Below, in pieces: positions 7,012-15,267 of a stretch of DNA of 16,115 bases. Origin of the DNA: Alphaproteobacteria bacterium (GTDB lineage: Bacteria; Pseudomonadota; Alphaproteobacteria; Micavibrionales; UBA1664); the NCBI GenBank assembly GCA_018969935.1, contig JAGWXJ010000034.1, forward strand, positions 1 to 16,115, in the 5' to 3' direction. The notes beneath the pieces were generated by a model. It saw only the letters and a program-made list of their open reading frames with translations. It had not been told where the DNA came from and ran no database searches. How positions within the stretch are numbered: the first letter of the stretch is position 1; each line of letters starts with the position of its first letter. The translations under genes were made by a program, and so were the position numbers.

Positions 7012-7355
7012 GATTATTCCCTTTTAATCACGTCAGTACGCATCAGGGTGGGGGCTGCGCCACGCCACAACCCGCCTTATAAGCCATTGTCATGTTTTAT
7101 GTATATATTTTTTAGAGGCCCGAGAAGTGGCCAACACCAACGCATTTGAAGTTTAAAGAGAATGGCAGGGGTAGCAGTCTGCGGATAAATTTTCTCATAC
7201 TACGATCAACTTACGAAAAGCTAGGATGGGCAAGCCTCGCAGGATCGCCATTTTTCTGTCGTTTGAACGTGATTTTGATCCACTTGACTGTTGTTTTTGT
7301 CGAGGTGACAGCTAGACTGTGTAAAATTTCTATACACACAAAGGCTGCGCAACCC
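7012..7355. other. 344-bp gap between divergent nucleotidase and adhesin genes
   Basis: The gap holds upstream sequence for both divergent genes. The adhesin side has a -10-like TAAAAT at 7322-7327 with TTGTCG 19 bases before it, a weak pair. A TTGACT occurs at 7284 without a partner at normal spacing. A partial copy of the tRNA-Trp 3' end lies at 7161-7177. I looked for a c-di-GMP (GEMM) riboswitch and did not find its conserved core. The reading frame of the adhesin is open back to 7146, but that stretch encodes no signal peptide or recognisable domain. Confidence 0.5.
7161..7177 (+). repeat. Partial copy of the tRNA-Trp 3' end (left flank of the adhesin segment)
   Basis: AATGGCAGGGGTAGCAG matches AATGGCAGGGGCAGTAG at 9358-9374 in the same orientation at 15 of 17 positions, with the first 11 identical. 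The matching part covers the end of the tRNA: CCA tail, discriminator base and 3' acceptor strand. It would serve as one end of a pair of att-like direct repeats enclosing about 2.2 kb. Confidence 0.5.
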
Positions 7356-9314
7356 ATGAACTATCGCTTCAATACAGCCTTGTTATTAGCTCTCCTTTAT
7401 AGCACCTCAGCCTTGGCGCAAGAAGCTAGTGAGCACCTCAAACCCCGCATCGAGGGTAATGCCAGGGTCGGGAATGAGCGTTCCATAGGTATGACAGAAG
7501 CATGGATACCGCTGATGCAAAACGATGTTGAGGCTTCGGTGCTCTATGGCGACTTGCGTTTGATGGATGACAATCAGGATAACAACGAAGGTAATATCGG
7601 CGTTGGTTACCGCAAGATGGTGACCGGCACTCCTATGGGCGACGGTATTGCTGGCGCCAATATTTGGTATGACCGCAGACATACCGATCTTGGTACAAAC
7701 TTTAACCAAGTCACCGTTGGCGCCGAGTGGCTAGGTGACGAATGGGATGCCAGAGCCAATGTCTACATACCCCTCAATAAAAAGAAAGATTATATAGGCG
7801 CAGTTGCCGGAGGCGGTGGCTTTACCGGTACACAAATCGTTGCCTTTAGTAACCAGAACCTGACGGAGGAAGCGCTAACTGGTGTTGACCTTGAATTCGG
7901 TTGGCGCTTGCCGCTAATGGACGCCTATACCGACAGCACCCGCGTGTATGGCGGCGGCTATCACTTTACGGGCGATGATGCCGATGACGTCACGGGCTAC
8001 CGCGTCCGTATCACCAGTGACATTACCGAAGATTTCCAGGTTGGCACCCGTTTCCAGCGCGATGATGAACGCGGCTCGCAAGGCTTCATGGAGGCCACCA
8101 TCCGCTTCCCATTTGGCAATAAGCAGAGCTACAAAACCAAGGGCCTCAAAGCGCGGCTTGATGAAAGCCCTGAACGCGATATCGATATCGTTTCCGGGCA
8201 AGCTGTCACAGGCACCAGAACCTCAACGGTCCTTAACAATGCCACAACTGCCGCAGCACAGGAAGTCTGGCACGTCGACAATACGGCTGCTGGTGGTGGT
8301 GACGGTTCCTACGAAAATCCATTTAACACCCTTGCGGCTGCCGAAGCCGCCGCAGGCGCACACGATGTAATTTACGTACACCACGGTGATGGCACGACAA
8401 CAGGGATGGATGCAGGCATCACAATCGACGACGTCGGCCAAAAACTCATAGGATCTGGCGTGGCCATCACCCCATCTCTGATTAATGTTGATGTTAGCGG
8501 CCTTACCGACTTTACATCAAACTCGACGCTCATTGCCGCATCTACTGCGCCCTCTCTGACCAATAGCGCAGGAGACATAGTGCTCGTAACCGCCGATAAA
8601 GCCGTTGTATCAGGTATCTCGGCGAGTAACGCGAGCGGTATCGGCAATCGAGGTATTTCTGTTGATAATTCATCTGGTGCCGCATGGGACAGCGTTAAAA
8701 TTACCCACGTTACAGCAAACAATAATACTAGTTACGGCGTTGTTGTAGCAGCCAATAACGCAGGGTCAAGCATTGCTAACATTACGTTAGATAACATTGT
8801 CGCAAATGACAGCGTCAATGCTGCAGGCGTGCTTGTTTTTGCTTTAGACGCCACCATCAACACCCTGACGGCAACCAATTTGACAACAAATAACAACTTA
8901 CAGCGTGGGGTTTATGTACGTACCGAGGGTAACGGCAGCTTGACCGGATCATTATCTGACGTTACCGCTACAAGCAACAGTGAAGGTCTTTTAGTCTGGG
9001 CACTAAACGGTAGCTCGATATCTCTTGAAGTCGAGAATATGACATCAACAGGAAACGCTGCCAATGGCGTCTACATTTTTGATGACTCCACGGGCTCAAT
9101 AACTGCTGATTTGGGTGGCGGCGGGTTAGGGTCTGCAGGTAACAACGCGATTCACAGCAATACAGGCACTGATTTACGCGTTGATATCGACGGAGCAACC
9201 CTGAAGGCCGAGAATAACTGGTGGGGTGTAAACACAGGCCTTGATGGCGGGGAAACCACCCTTGAAGCAGCCTCAACCGTGGATGCTTCGCCATTCCTCA
9301 CCTCGGCACCTTAA
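7356..9314 (+). CDS. Inverse autotransporter (type Ve) adhesin with right-handed beta-helix passenger
   Basis: The chosen ATG gives 652 residues and a clear signal peptide (MNYRFNTALLLALLYSTSAL, cleavage after Ala21). Residues about 28-265 form the inverse-autotransporter barrel of the intimin/invasin type (GNIGVGYRKM, GANIWYDRRHTDLGTNFNQV, VGAEWLGDEWDARANVYIPL), which ends in aromatic strands such as GFMEATIRFPFG. A linker leads to VWHVDNTAAGGGDGSYENPF (304-323), the usual entry to a right-handed beta-helix. Asn/Thr/Val-rich coils then run to NNWWGVNTG near the C-terminus. There are no Ig-like or lectin domains as in intimin. The protein should sit in the outer membrane with the passenger outside. 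The upstream AAAGG is 11 bases from the ATG, so initiation looks weak. Hand-counted GC falls from 52-60% in the barrel to 42-47% in the passenger. Confidence 0.82.
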   Translation: MNYRFNTALLLALLYSTSALAQEASEHLKPRIEGNARVGNERSIGMTEAWIPLMQNDVEASVLYGDLRLMDDNQDNNEGNIGVGYRKMVTGTPMGDGIAGANIWYDRRHTDLGTNFNQVTVGAEWLGDEWDARANVYIPLNKKKDYIGAVAGGGGFTGTQIVAFSNQNLTEEALTGVDLEFGWRLPLMDAYTDSTRVYGGGYHFTGDDADDVTGYRVRITSDITEDFQVGTRFQRDDERGSQGFMEATIRFPFGNKQSYKTKGLKARLDESPERDIDIVSGQAVTGTRTSTVLNNATTAAAQEVWHVDNTAAGGGDGSYENPFNTLAAAEAAAGAHDVIYVHHGDGTTTGMDAGITIDDVGQKLIGSGVAITPSLINVDVSGLTDFTSNSTLIAASTAPSLTNSAGDIVLVTADKAVVSGISASNASGIGNRGISVDNSSGAAWDSVKITHVTANNNTSYGVVVAANNAGSSIANITLDNIVANDSVNAAGVLVFALDATINTLTATNLTTNNNLQRGVYVRTEGNGSLTGSLSDVTATSNSEGLLVWALNGSSISLEVENMTSTGNAANGVYIFDDSTGSITADLGGGGLGSAGNNAIHSNTGTDLRVDIDGATLKAENNWWGVNTGLDGGETTLEAASTVDASPFLTSAP

Positions 9315-9357
9315 AGAACGGCGAAAGCTTTTCTGATGGCGATGGATTGGAAGACTA

Positions 9358-9374
9358 AATGGCAGGGGCAGTAG
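9358..9374 (+). repeat. tRNA-Trp 3' end copy, right member of the direct-repeat pair
   Basis: This is the genuine 3' end of the tRNA-Trp gene plus two downstream bases. It pairs with 7161-7177 (15 of 17 identical, same orientation). It begins 43 bases after the adhesin stop codon. Confidence 0.5.
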
Positions 9375-9435
9375 GGATCGAACCCACGACCTACGGTTTT
9401 GGAGACCGTCGCTCTACCAGCTGAGCTATACCCCT
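9360..9435 (-). tRNA. trnW: tRNA-Trp (anticodon CCA)
   Basis: The minus strand gives a 76-base cloverleaf. AGGGGTA pairs with TGCCCCT in the acceptor stem (one G-T), the D-arm contains AGCTCAGCTGGTAGAGC, the anticodon stem is ACGGT/ACCGT with loop CTCCAAA and anticodon CCA, and the T-arm has GGTTCGATCC. The discriminator is G, and CCA is encoded. In many alphaproteobacteria this gene lies between tuf and secE; here both neighbours are separated from it. Confidence 0.97.
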
Positions 9436-9454
9436 ATTGGTATTGGTGGCCCCT

Positions 9455-9483
9455 TTTATAGGGTTTCTGCCAAAAAATTCCAG
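9455..9483 (-). promoter_or_regulatory. Candidate promoter of tRNA-Trp
   Basis: On the minus strand CTGGAA (9483-9478), a 17-base spacer and TATAAA (9460-9455) would start transcription about 12 bases before the tRNA. The -35 is weak and the -10 strong. Its upstream part overlaps the region next to the stop of the preceding gene. Confidence 0.45.
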
Positions 9484-9491
9484 AAGAAAAT

Positions 9492-10538
9492 TTACGCCGC
9501 CAAAGTAAGGCGCAGCCTATTCAAATCGGCATCCACATCGAATGCGGGGGCCTGCTGCATACGGCGCACAGCCGCCTTGCGCATGCCCTTCTCGGCACCG
9601 GCCAGAACTTCGTGGAATGCGGCCATTTCGGGCCACGACTTTGAGTGTGTTACGGGCACGATCTTGCAATCCGCGTAGCCGTTTTCCTGAAGCCAGCCAT
9701 TCGAGAACTTGAGGAAGCGGGCCAGATGTTCCTCGAGGAACTGGAAGGTCATTTCCTTCAGATTACTGTGGTCAAGGCCTGCGTATTTGGGGTGTTTCTT
9801 GATGTCCACCGGCTCGCCGCGCAGGTAGGCATCGTACATGAATACCTTTTTGACCTCGCCTTCAAACTCGGCGATATCGCGCGTGTGGCCTGCGCGGGAG
9901 TGGCTTACGCCGATGTCCTTCGCGCGTTCATAGAGGAACACATATTCACGCCCCTTCCATTCGTAGTAAATGGGCACCGTGATTTTATCGCGCCACGACT
10001 GGGTTTGTACGGCGGCGATGCGCTTGCGGTCACCGTTGAAGCGCTCGCTCAACATTTCGCCGTAGTAGCCGGGGATTTCGTGAAAGCTGACCTGGCCGGG
10101 CAGATCCTGCTCGATCTGGATTTCGGCGCGGCGCAGGACGTTGGTGGCGACAGGGCTATCGCACGCCACCTTGATCATGGTTTTGAGGCCTTCCTGACGG
10201 ATTTCGACAAGAGGGTCATGGCCTTCGGCGACTGTCAGGAACTGGCGCTGGCGGAACGGTTTGGTTTCAGCATGCAACGGGGTCGGGAGCACTTTGCCGT
10301 TGGCGCGCGTGATTGTGTGGATGTCGAAGCTTTCCTGCCATTCCTTCGTTTTGAGGGCGGCGTAGGCGGCCCACAGGCAGGCCATGATGGCGGGTTCATT
10401 GCCGAAGGACTTGCCGGTGGCTACCAGCGCGGTCTTGATTTCAAATTCCTCGTTGTACGTGATTTCGACGTCACCAAACGATGCGCATTCAAACTTGTGC
10501 TTGGCGAAGCCTTTTGGCTTCTTGTCCTTTTTAGGCAC
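9492..10538 (-). CDS. Protein of unknown function, 348 residues, soluble
   Basis: I do not recognise the family. The GTG start at 10538 follows AGAGGGAG with good spacing and begins MPKKDKKPKGFAKHKFECAS. There is no signal peptide or membrane segment. Hints of structure are a beta-rich N-terminal third (FGDVEITYNEEFEIKTALVA), an aromatic/charged middle (KITVPIYYEWKGREYVFLYE) and an alpha-helical C-terminal third ending RRMQQAPAFDVDADLNRLRL. Thirteen lysines and arginines in the first 30 or so codons of the N-terminus are not reached, but the first 16 residues are clearly basic. It sits between the tuf terminator and tRNA-Trp, behind its own strong promoter, where the ancestral order would have no gene. 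An open frame on the opposite strand (9645-10565) is a shadow. Confidence 0.75.
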   Translation of the reverse strand: MPKKDKKPKGFAKHKFECASFGDVEITYNEEFEIKTALVATGKSFGNEPAIMACLWAAYAALKTKEWQESFDIHTITRANGKVLPTPLHAETKPFRQRQFLTVAEGHDPLVEIRQEGLKTMIKVACDSPVATNVLRRAEIQIEQDLPGQVSFHEIPGYYGEMLSERFNGDRKRIAAVQTQSWRDKITVPIYYEWKGREYVFLYERAKDIGVSHSRAGHTRDIAEFEGEVKKVFMYDAYLRGEPVDIKKHPKYAGLDHSNLKEMTFQFLEEHLARFLKFSNGWLQENGYADCKIVPVTHSKSWPEMAAFHEVLAGAEKGMRKAAVRRMQQAPAFDVDADLNRLRLTLAA

Positions 10539-10569
10539 CCGTTTACTCCCTCTATTTTATTTTGAGGTT

Positions 10570-10598
10570 TTTATATGCTGCGGAGCAAAATACGGCAA
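10570..10598 (-). promoter_or_regulatory. Promoter of the 348-residue gene
   Basis: TTGCCG (10598-10593), a spacer of exactly 17 bases and TATAAA (10575-10570) lie on the minus strand just after the tuf terminator. Transcription would start about 25 bases before the GTG start at 10538. This marks the gene as a separate unit from the str operon. Confidence 0.65.
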
Positions 10599-10609
10599 GT
10601 TTTAGATGC

Positions 10610-10634
10610 AAAAGCGGGCCCCGTGGGGGCCCGC
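10610..10634 (-). terminator. Rho-independent terminator of the str operon (after tuf)
   Basis: Read on the minus strand, GCGGGCCCC, a three-base loop CAC, GGGGCCCGC, then TTTT. The 9-bp all-GC stem is about 25 bases after the tuf stop. It closes the rpsL-rpsG-fusA-tuf unit, so rpsJ and the S10 operon do not follow here. Confidence 0.88.
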
Positions 10635-10658
10635 CATGCATTTTTGGAATAGCTTGAA

Positions 10659-11849
<1,191 letters not shown>

Positions 11850-11885
11850 GTGTATCTCCTTTAATCTCTTTCCTTATGAGGCTGA

Positions 11886-14000
11886 TTACGCAGCCATTTT
11901 CTTTTTCACTTCGTCCGCGATGTGGTTCGGCACCGGCTCGTAGTGGTCATAGACCATCGAGTAGGATGCACGACCTTGCGACATCGAGCGGAGGAGGTTG
12001 ATGTAACCGAACATGGATGCCAGCGGGACCATCGCGGAGATGACCTTGGCGTTACCACGCTCTTCCATGTTTGCGATTTGACCGCGGCGGCTGTTGAGGT
12101 CACCGATGATATCGCCCATGTATTCTTCAGGTGTTACGACTTCGACCTTCATGATCGGCTCGAGCAACTGGGGACCGGCCTTTGCCATACCTTCCTTGAA
12201 GGCTGCACGGGTTGCGATCTCGAATGCGAGAGCGGACGAGTCAACGTCGTGGTATGCGCCGTCCGTCAGCTCGACTTCGAAGTCGATGACAGGGAAGCCG
12301 GCAATGATACCGTTATCTTTGGAACCTTCGAGGCCTTTTACGACGCCGGGGATGTATTCCTTCGGAACCGTACCGCCAACGATGGAGTTGACGAAGTTGA
12401 AGGAAGCGCCCTTCTCGAGGTCTTTATCGACGGACTGCGAAATGGGACGGAAGGTCATGATAACGCGAGCAAACTGGCCGGTACCGCCGGACTGTTTCTT
12501 GTGCGTGTAATCAACTTCTGCCGCTTTGGTAATCGTTTCGCGGTAAGCAACCTGGGGCGCACCAACGTTGGCTTCAACGCCGTAGGTACGTTTCAGGATG
12601 TCGACTTTAATGTCGAGGTGAAGTTCGCCCATGCCCTTCATGATCGTCTGACCCGATTCCTGATCGGTCGAAACGCGGAAGGAAGGATCTTCTGCCACGA
12701 GCTTGCCAAGAGCCACACCCATTTTTTCCTGGTCGGCTTTGGTTTTCGGCTCGATAGCAACTTCGATAACCGGCTCGGGGAATTCCATACGCTCGAGCAC
12801 GATGGGCTTCGAGGTATCGCAAAGCGTGTCACCCGTGACGGTATCCTTGAGGCCGACGAGAGCGACGATATCGCCCGCTTCAGCCTGTTTGATCTCTTCG
12901 CGGTTGTTGGCGTGCATGAGAAGCATGCGGCCCACGCGCTCTTTTTTGTCTTTTGTCGAGTTGAGGACGTAGGAACCTGCATCCAGCTTGCCCGAGTAGA
13001 TACGCACGAAGGTGAGCGTGCCGACGAACGGATCGGTCATGATTTTGAATGCGAGGCCTGCGAACGGCTCCGCTGCGTCAGACTTACGCTGATCGTCTTC
13101 ATCCGAGTCCATTTTCTTGCCCTTGACGGCGCCCTTGTCGAGCGGCGAAGGCAGGAAGTCAACAACTGCGTCAAGCAGAGGCTGCACGCCTTTGTTTTTG
13201 AATGCGGAGCCGCACATCATCGGGATCGTTTTGAAAGCGATGGTGCCTTTGCGGATGCAAGCCTTGAGGGTTGCGAGATCCGGCTCTTTACCTTCGAGGT
13301 AGGCTTCCATAGCGGCGTCATCCATTTCGACGGCGCGCTCGATCAGCTTCTCGCGGTATTCTTTTGCCTTGTCTGCAAGATCTGCAGGGATATCGGTTTC
13401 CTTGAATGTTGCGCCAAGGTTTTCGGAGTCCCAGATGATTGCTTTCATCTTGAGGAGGTCAACGATACCGGCGAACGAGGATTCGATACCGATCGGGAGC
13501 GTGAGAACCAGCGGCTCGATGCCGAGGCGTTTTTTCACGCTGTCGATGCACATGTAGAAATCAGCGCCAATTTTGTCCATCTTGTTTGCAAAGATGATAC
13601 GGGGGACCTTGTACTTGTCACCCTGACGCCAGACGGTTTCGGTTTGTGGCTCAACGCCCTGGTTACCATCGAGGAGGCAGACTGCGCCATCGAGTACTTT
13701 CAGCGAGCGTTCGACTTCGATTGTAAAATCAACGTGGCCGGGCGTATCGATGATGTTAACGCGGTATTGCTGCTGATCCGGGCCGGTCCAGTAAGCGGTT
13801 GTTGCGGCAGACGTAATCGTAATGCCGCGCTCCTGCTCCTGTTCCATCCAGTCCATCGTGGCGGCGCCATCGTGCACTTCGCCGATTTTGTGCGATTTAC
13901 CTGTGTAGTAAAGCACGCGTTCGGTCGTCGTGGTTTTACCAGCATCGATGTGAGCCATGATGCCGATGTTACGGTAGCGGTGCAGAGGTACTTGAGCCAT
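11886..14000 (-). CDS. fusA: Elongation factor G
   Basis: This 704-residue GTPase drives translocation and, with RRF, ribosome recycling. The P-loop AHIDAGKTT is near residues 16-24, DTPGHVDF near 87-94 and NKMD near 141-144. Domain III/IV hallmarks such as GMGELHLDIKVDILKR and the C-terminal SMFGYINLLRSMSQGRA are present. The length is standard and I see no gap or frameshift. It follows rpsG after 21 bases and has AAGGAAACGG upstream of the ATG. A very long open frame on the opposite strand is a by-product of its codon use. Confidence 0.98.
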   Translation of the reverse strand: MAQVPLHRYRNIGIMAHIDAGKTTTTERVLYYTGKSHKIGEVHDGAATMDWMEQEQERGITITSAATTAYWTGPDQQQYRVNIIDTPGHVDFTIEVERSLKVLDGAVCLLDGNQGVEPQTETVWRQGDKYKVPRIIFANKMDKIGADFYMCIDSVKKRLGIEPLVLTLPIGIESSFAGIVDLLKMKAIIWDSENLGATFKETDIPADLADKAKEYREKLIERAVEMDDAAMEAYLEGKEPDLATLKACIRKGTIAFKTIPMMCGSAFKNKGVQPLLDAVVDFLPSPLDKGAVKGKKMDSDEDDQRKSDAAEPFAGLAFKIMTDPFVGTLTFVRIYSGKLDAGSYVLNSTKDKKERVGRMLLMHANNREEIKQAEAGDIVALVGLKDTVTGDTLCDTSKPIVLERMEFPEPVIEVAIEPKTKADQEKMGVALGKLVAEDPSFRVSTDQESGQTIMKGMGELHLDIKVDILKRTYGVEANVGAPQVAYRETITKAAEVDYTHKKQSGGTGQFARVIMTFRPISQSVDKDLEKGASFNFVNSIVGGTVPKEYIPGVVKGLEGSKDNGIIAGFPVIDFEVELTDGAYHDVDSSALAFEIATRAAFKEGMAKAGPQLLEPIMKVEVVTPEEYMGDIIGDLNSRRGQIANMEERGNAKVISAMVPLASMFGYINLLRSMSQGRASYSMVYDHYEPVPNHIADEVKKKMAA

Positions 14001-14021
14001 TGTTCTATCCGTTTCCTTCGA

Positions 14022-14585
14022 TTACCAGCGGAAGTGTGCGAAAGCCTTGTTGGCTTCGGCCATCTTGTGGGTGTCTTCGCGTTTTTTAACAGCGTTACCG
14101 CGGTTGTTTGCGGCGTCCATGATTTCGCCGGCGAGGCGGTCCATCATGGTTTTTTCGCCCCGGCGGCGGGCTGCATCGATGAGCCAGCGACGTGCAAGAG
14201 CGCGTGCGCGGTCAAAACGGACTTCAACCGGAACCTGATACGTTGCACCACCAACGCGGCGGGAACGGACTTCAAGGTGCGGGGCCACGTTTTTGATGGC
14301 CTTGTAGAAAACAAGCAGGCCCTTGTGGGTTACAACCACGCCACCGGAGGTGGTGGTAGCGGAACCCGACTTGCCTTCGTCTTCGTCTTCTTTGTCTTTC
14401 TTGTCTTTCTCGTTGATGTTGGCGGCTTTTTTCTCGAGAACGTCGAGAGCGCCATAAACGATTTGTTCGGCAACAGATTTTTTGCCGTCGTACATCAGGG
14501 AGTTCATGAACTTCGTCAGTTCAATGTCATTGAACTTCGGATCCGGAAGGACTTCGCGTTTGTCTGCGGAGTGTCTGCGTGACAT
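14022..14585 (-). CDS. rpsG: 30S ribosomal protein S7 with a charged internal insertion
   Basis: S7 nucleates assembly of the 30S head and lines the E site. The conserved frame is clear: DKREVLPDPKFNDIELTKFM, VEVRSRRVGGATYQVPVEVR-like sequence in the middle (here LEVRSRRVGGATYQVP), and HKMAEANKAFAHFRW at the end. The protein is 187 residues against about 156 for most bacteria. The extra 31 or so residues (about 54-86, bases roughly 14328-14426) follow helix YGALDVLEKK and consist of a Lys/Asp/Glu stretch (NEKDKKDKEDEDEGK) and a Ser/Thr/Gly stretch (SGSATTTSGG). The frame is intact on both sides. The gene starts 2 bases after rpsL, with AAAGGCAAG inside the rpsL end as its ribosome-binding site. 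Confidence 0.97.
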   Translation of the reverse strand: MSRRHSADKREVLPDPKFNDIELTKFMNSLMYDGKKSVAEQIVYGALDVLEKKAANINEKDKKDKEDEDEGKSGSATTTSGGVVVTHKGLLVFYKAIKNVAPHLEVRSRRVGGATYQVPVEVRFDRARALARRWLIDAARRRGEKTMMDRLAGEIMDAANNRGNAVKKREDTHKMAEANKAFAHFRW

Positions 14586-14587
14586 GA

Positions 14588-14959
14588 TTACTTGCCTTTC
14601 TTAACGCCGTACTTGGAACGGGATTTCTTACGATCCTTGACGCCCTGCGTATCGAGAGCACCACGGACGATTGTGTAGCGAACACCCGGCAAGTCTTTTA
14701 CACGGCCGCCGCGCACGAGCACGACAGAGTGTTCCTGAAGGTTGTGGCCTTCACCGGGGATGTAGCAGATGACTTCGAAGCCGGAGGTAAGACGTACCTT
14801 GGCAACCTTACGAAGAGCCGAGTTAGGCTTTTTCGGGGTCGTTGTATAAACACGCGTGCAAACGCCGCGTTTTTGCGGGTTTGATTTAAGCGCCCTGTTT
14901 TTCTTCCTGGCGACCAGCGCTGTGCGCGGTTTCCGGATCAGCTGCGATATGGTTGGCAT
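14588..14959 (-). CDS. rpsL: 30S ribosomal protein S12
   Basis: The 123-residue protein is part of the decoding centre. Lys43 (TTPKKPNSALRK) and Lys88 (GGRVKDLPG), the main sites of streptomycin-resistance changes, are both the wild-type lysine. Asp89, the RimO methylthiolation site, is present. The C-terminus KSRSKYGVKKGK is complete. The ATG follows AAGGAG by 5 bases. It is the first gene of the str operon, with its own promoter and a leader of about 190 bases. Confidence 0.98.
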   Translation of the reverse strand: MPTISQLIRKPRTALVARKKNRALKSNPQKRGVCTRVYTTTPKKPNSALRKVAKVRLTSGFEVICYIPGEGHNLQEHSVVLVRGGRVKDLPGVRYTIVRGALDTQGVKDRKKSRSKYGVKKGK

Positions 14960-15013
14960 TCCTGCTCCTTACTCGTTCAAAAAATCTGTGGACCACACCA
15001 CCTTCGTCCCAAC

Positions 15014-15047
15014 AAAAAACAAGCCGCTACGGAAGACCGGGGCTTGT
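15014..15047 (-). terminator. Attenuator-like hairpin in the rpsL leader
   Basis: On the minus strand ACAAGCC (15047-15041), a 15-base loop and GGCTTGT (15025-15019) form a 7-bp stem directly followed by a run of T to 15014. This is an intrinsic-terminator shape, placed about 55 bases upstream of the rpsL start and downstream of the promoter. A transcript reaching rpsL must read through it, so it may attenuate the operon. Confidence 0.6.
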
Positions 15048-15155
15048 CGCGTGTCATGACGCGGTGAGTTTCTTGTCCTGCGTTTGGCGCTTTTTGTTGT
15101 TTTTTCAAACACTTGGCGCCACGACCAGTCCATTCGAAATTCATATTTGCGGCGG

Positions 15156-15185
15156 ACAATACCCCACACGAGTCATGCGAGTCAA
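15156..15185 (-). promoter_or_regulatory. Promoter of the str operon (rpsL-rpsG-fusA-tuf)
   Basis: TTGACT (15185-15180), an 18-base spacer and TATTGT (15161-15156) form a good sigma-70-type promoter on the minus strand. It lies just after the rpoC terminator. Predicted transcription start is near 15149, giving a leader of about 190 bases before rpsL. Confidence 0.65.
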
Positions 15186-15238
15186 CAAGTTATTTACAAT
15201 TTTTTAATTTTCTGTATCGCCACTGAATCGCGCCTATG

Positions 15239-15267
15239 AAAAAGCCCCGCCGAAGCGGGGCCTTTTT
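15239..15267 (-). terminator. Rho-independent terminator after rpoC
   Basis: On the minus strand GCCCCGC, loop TTCG, GCGGGGC, then TTTTT, starting about 24 bases after the rpoC stop. The UUCG tetraloop and U-tract are classic. A-runs on the other side also make it look symmetrical, so it could act in both directions. Confidence 0.93.

Noticed and set aside
7146..7355. An N-terminal extension of the adhesin by 70 residues
   Set aside because: The signal peptide begins at 7356; the extension has no export signal in front and no recognisable content.
7180..7355. A c-di-GMP riboswitch upstream of the adhesin, suggested by the LapG-like neighbour
   Set aside because: GGCAAGCC-like and GCTGCGC-like pieces occur, but the conserved GEMM core and its pairing could not be found.
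9645..10565. A 306-codon plus-strand frame opposite the 348-residue gene
   Set aside because: The minus-strand gene has a promoter, ribosome-binding site and normal composition; this one has none and reads like a shadow.
11922..14582. An 886-codon open frame on the plus strand across fusA and rpsG
   Set aside because: It is antisense to two certain genes, shows no family motif, and has the Val/His/Asp/Phe-rich make-up typical of a shadow frame.
14977..15144. A 55-codon open frame in the rpsL leader (possible leader peptide)
   Set aside because: Its ATG lies only about 5 bases after the predicted transcription start, there is no ribosome-binding site, and there is no run of regulatory codons.
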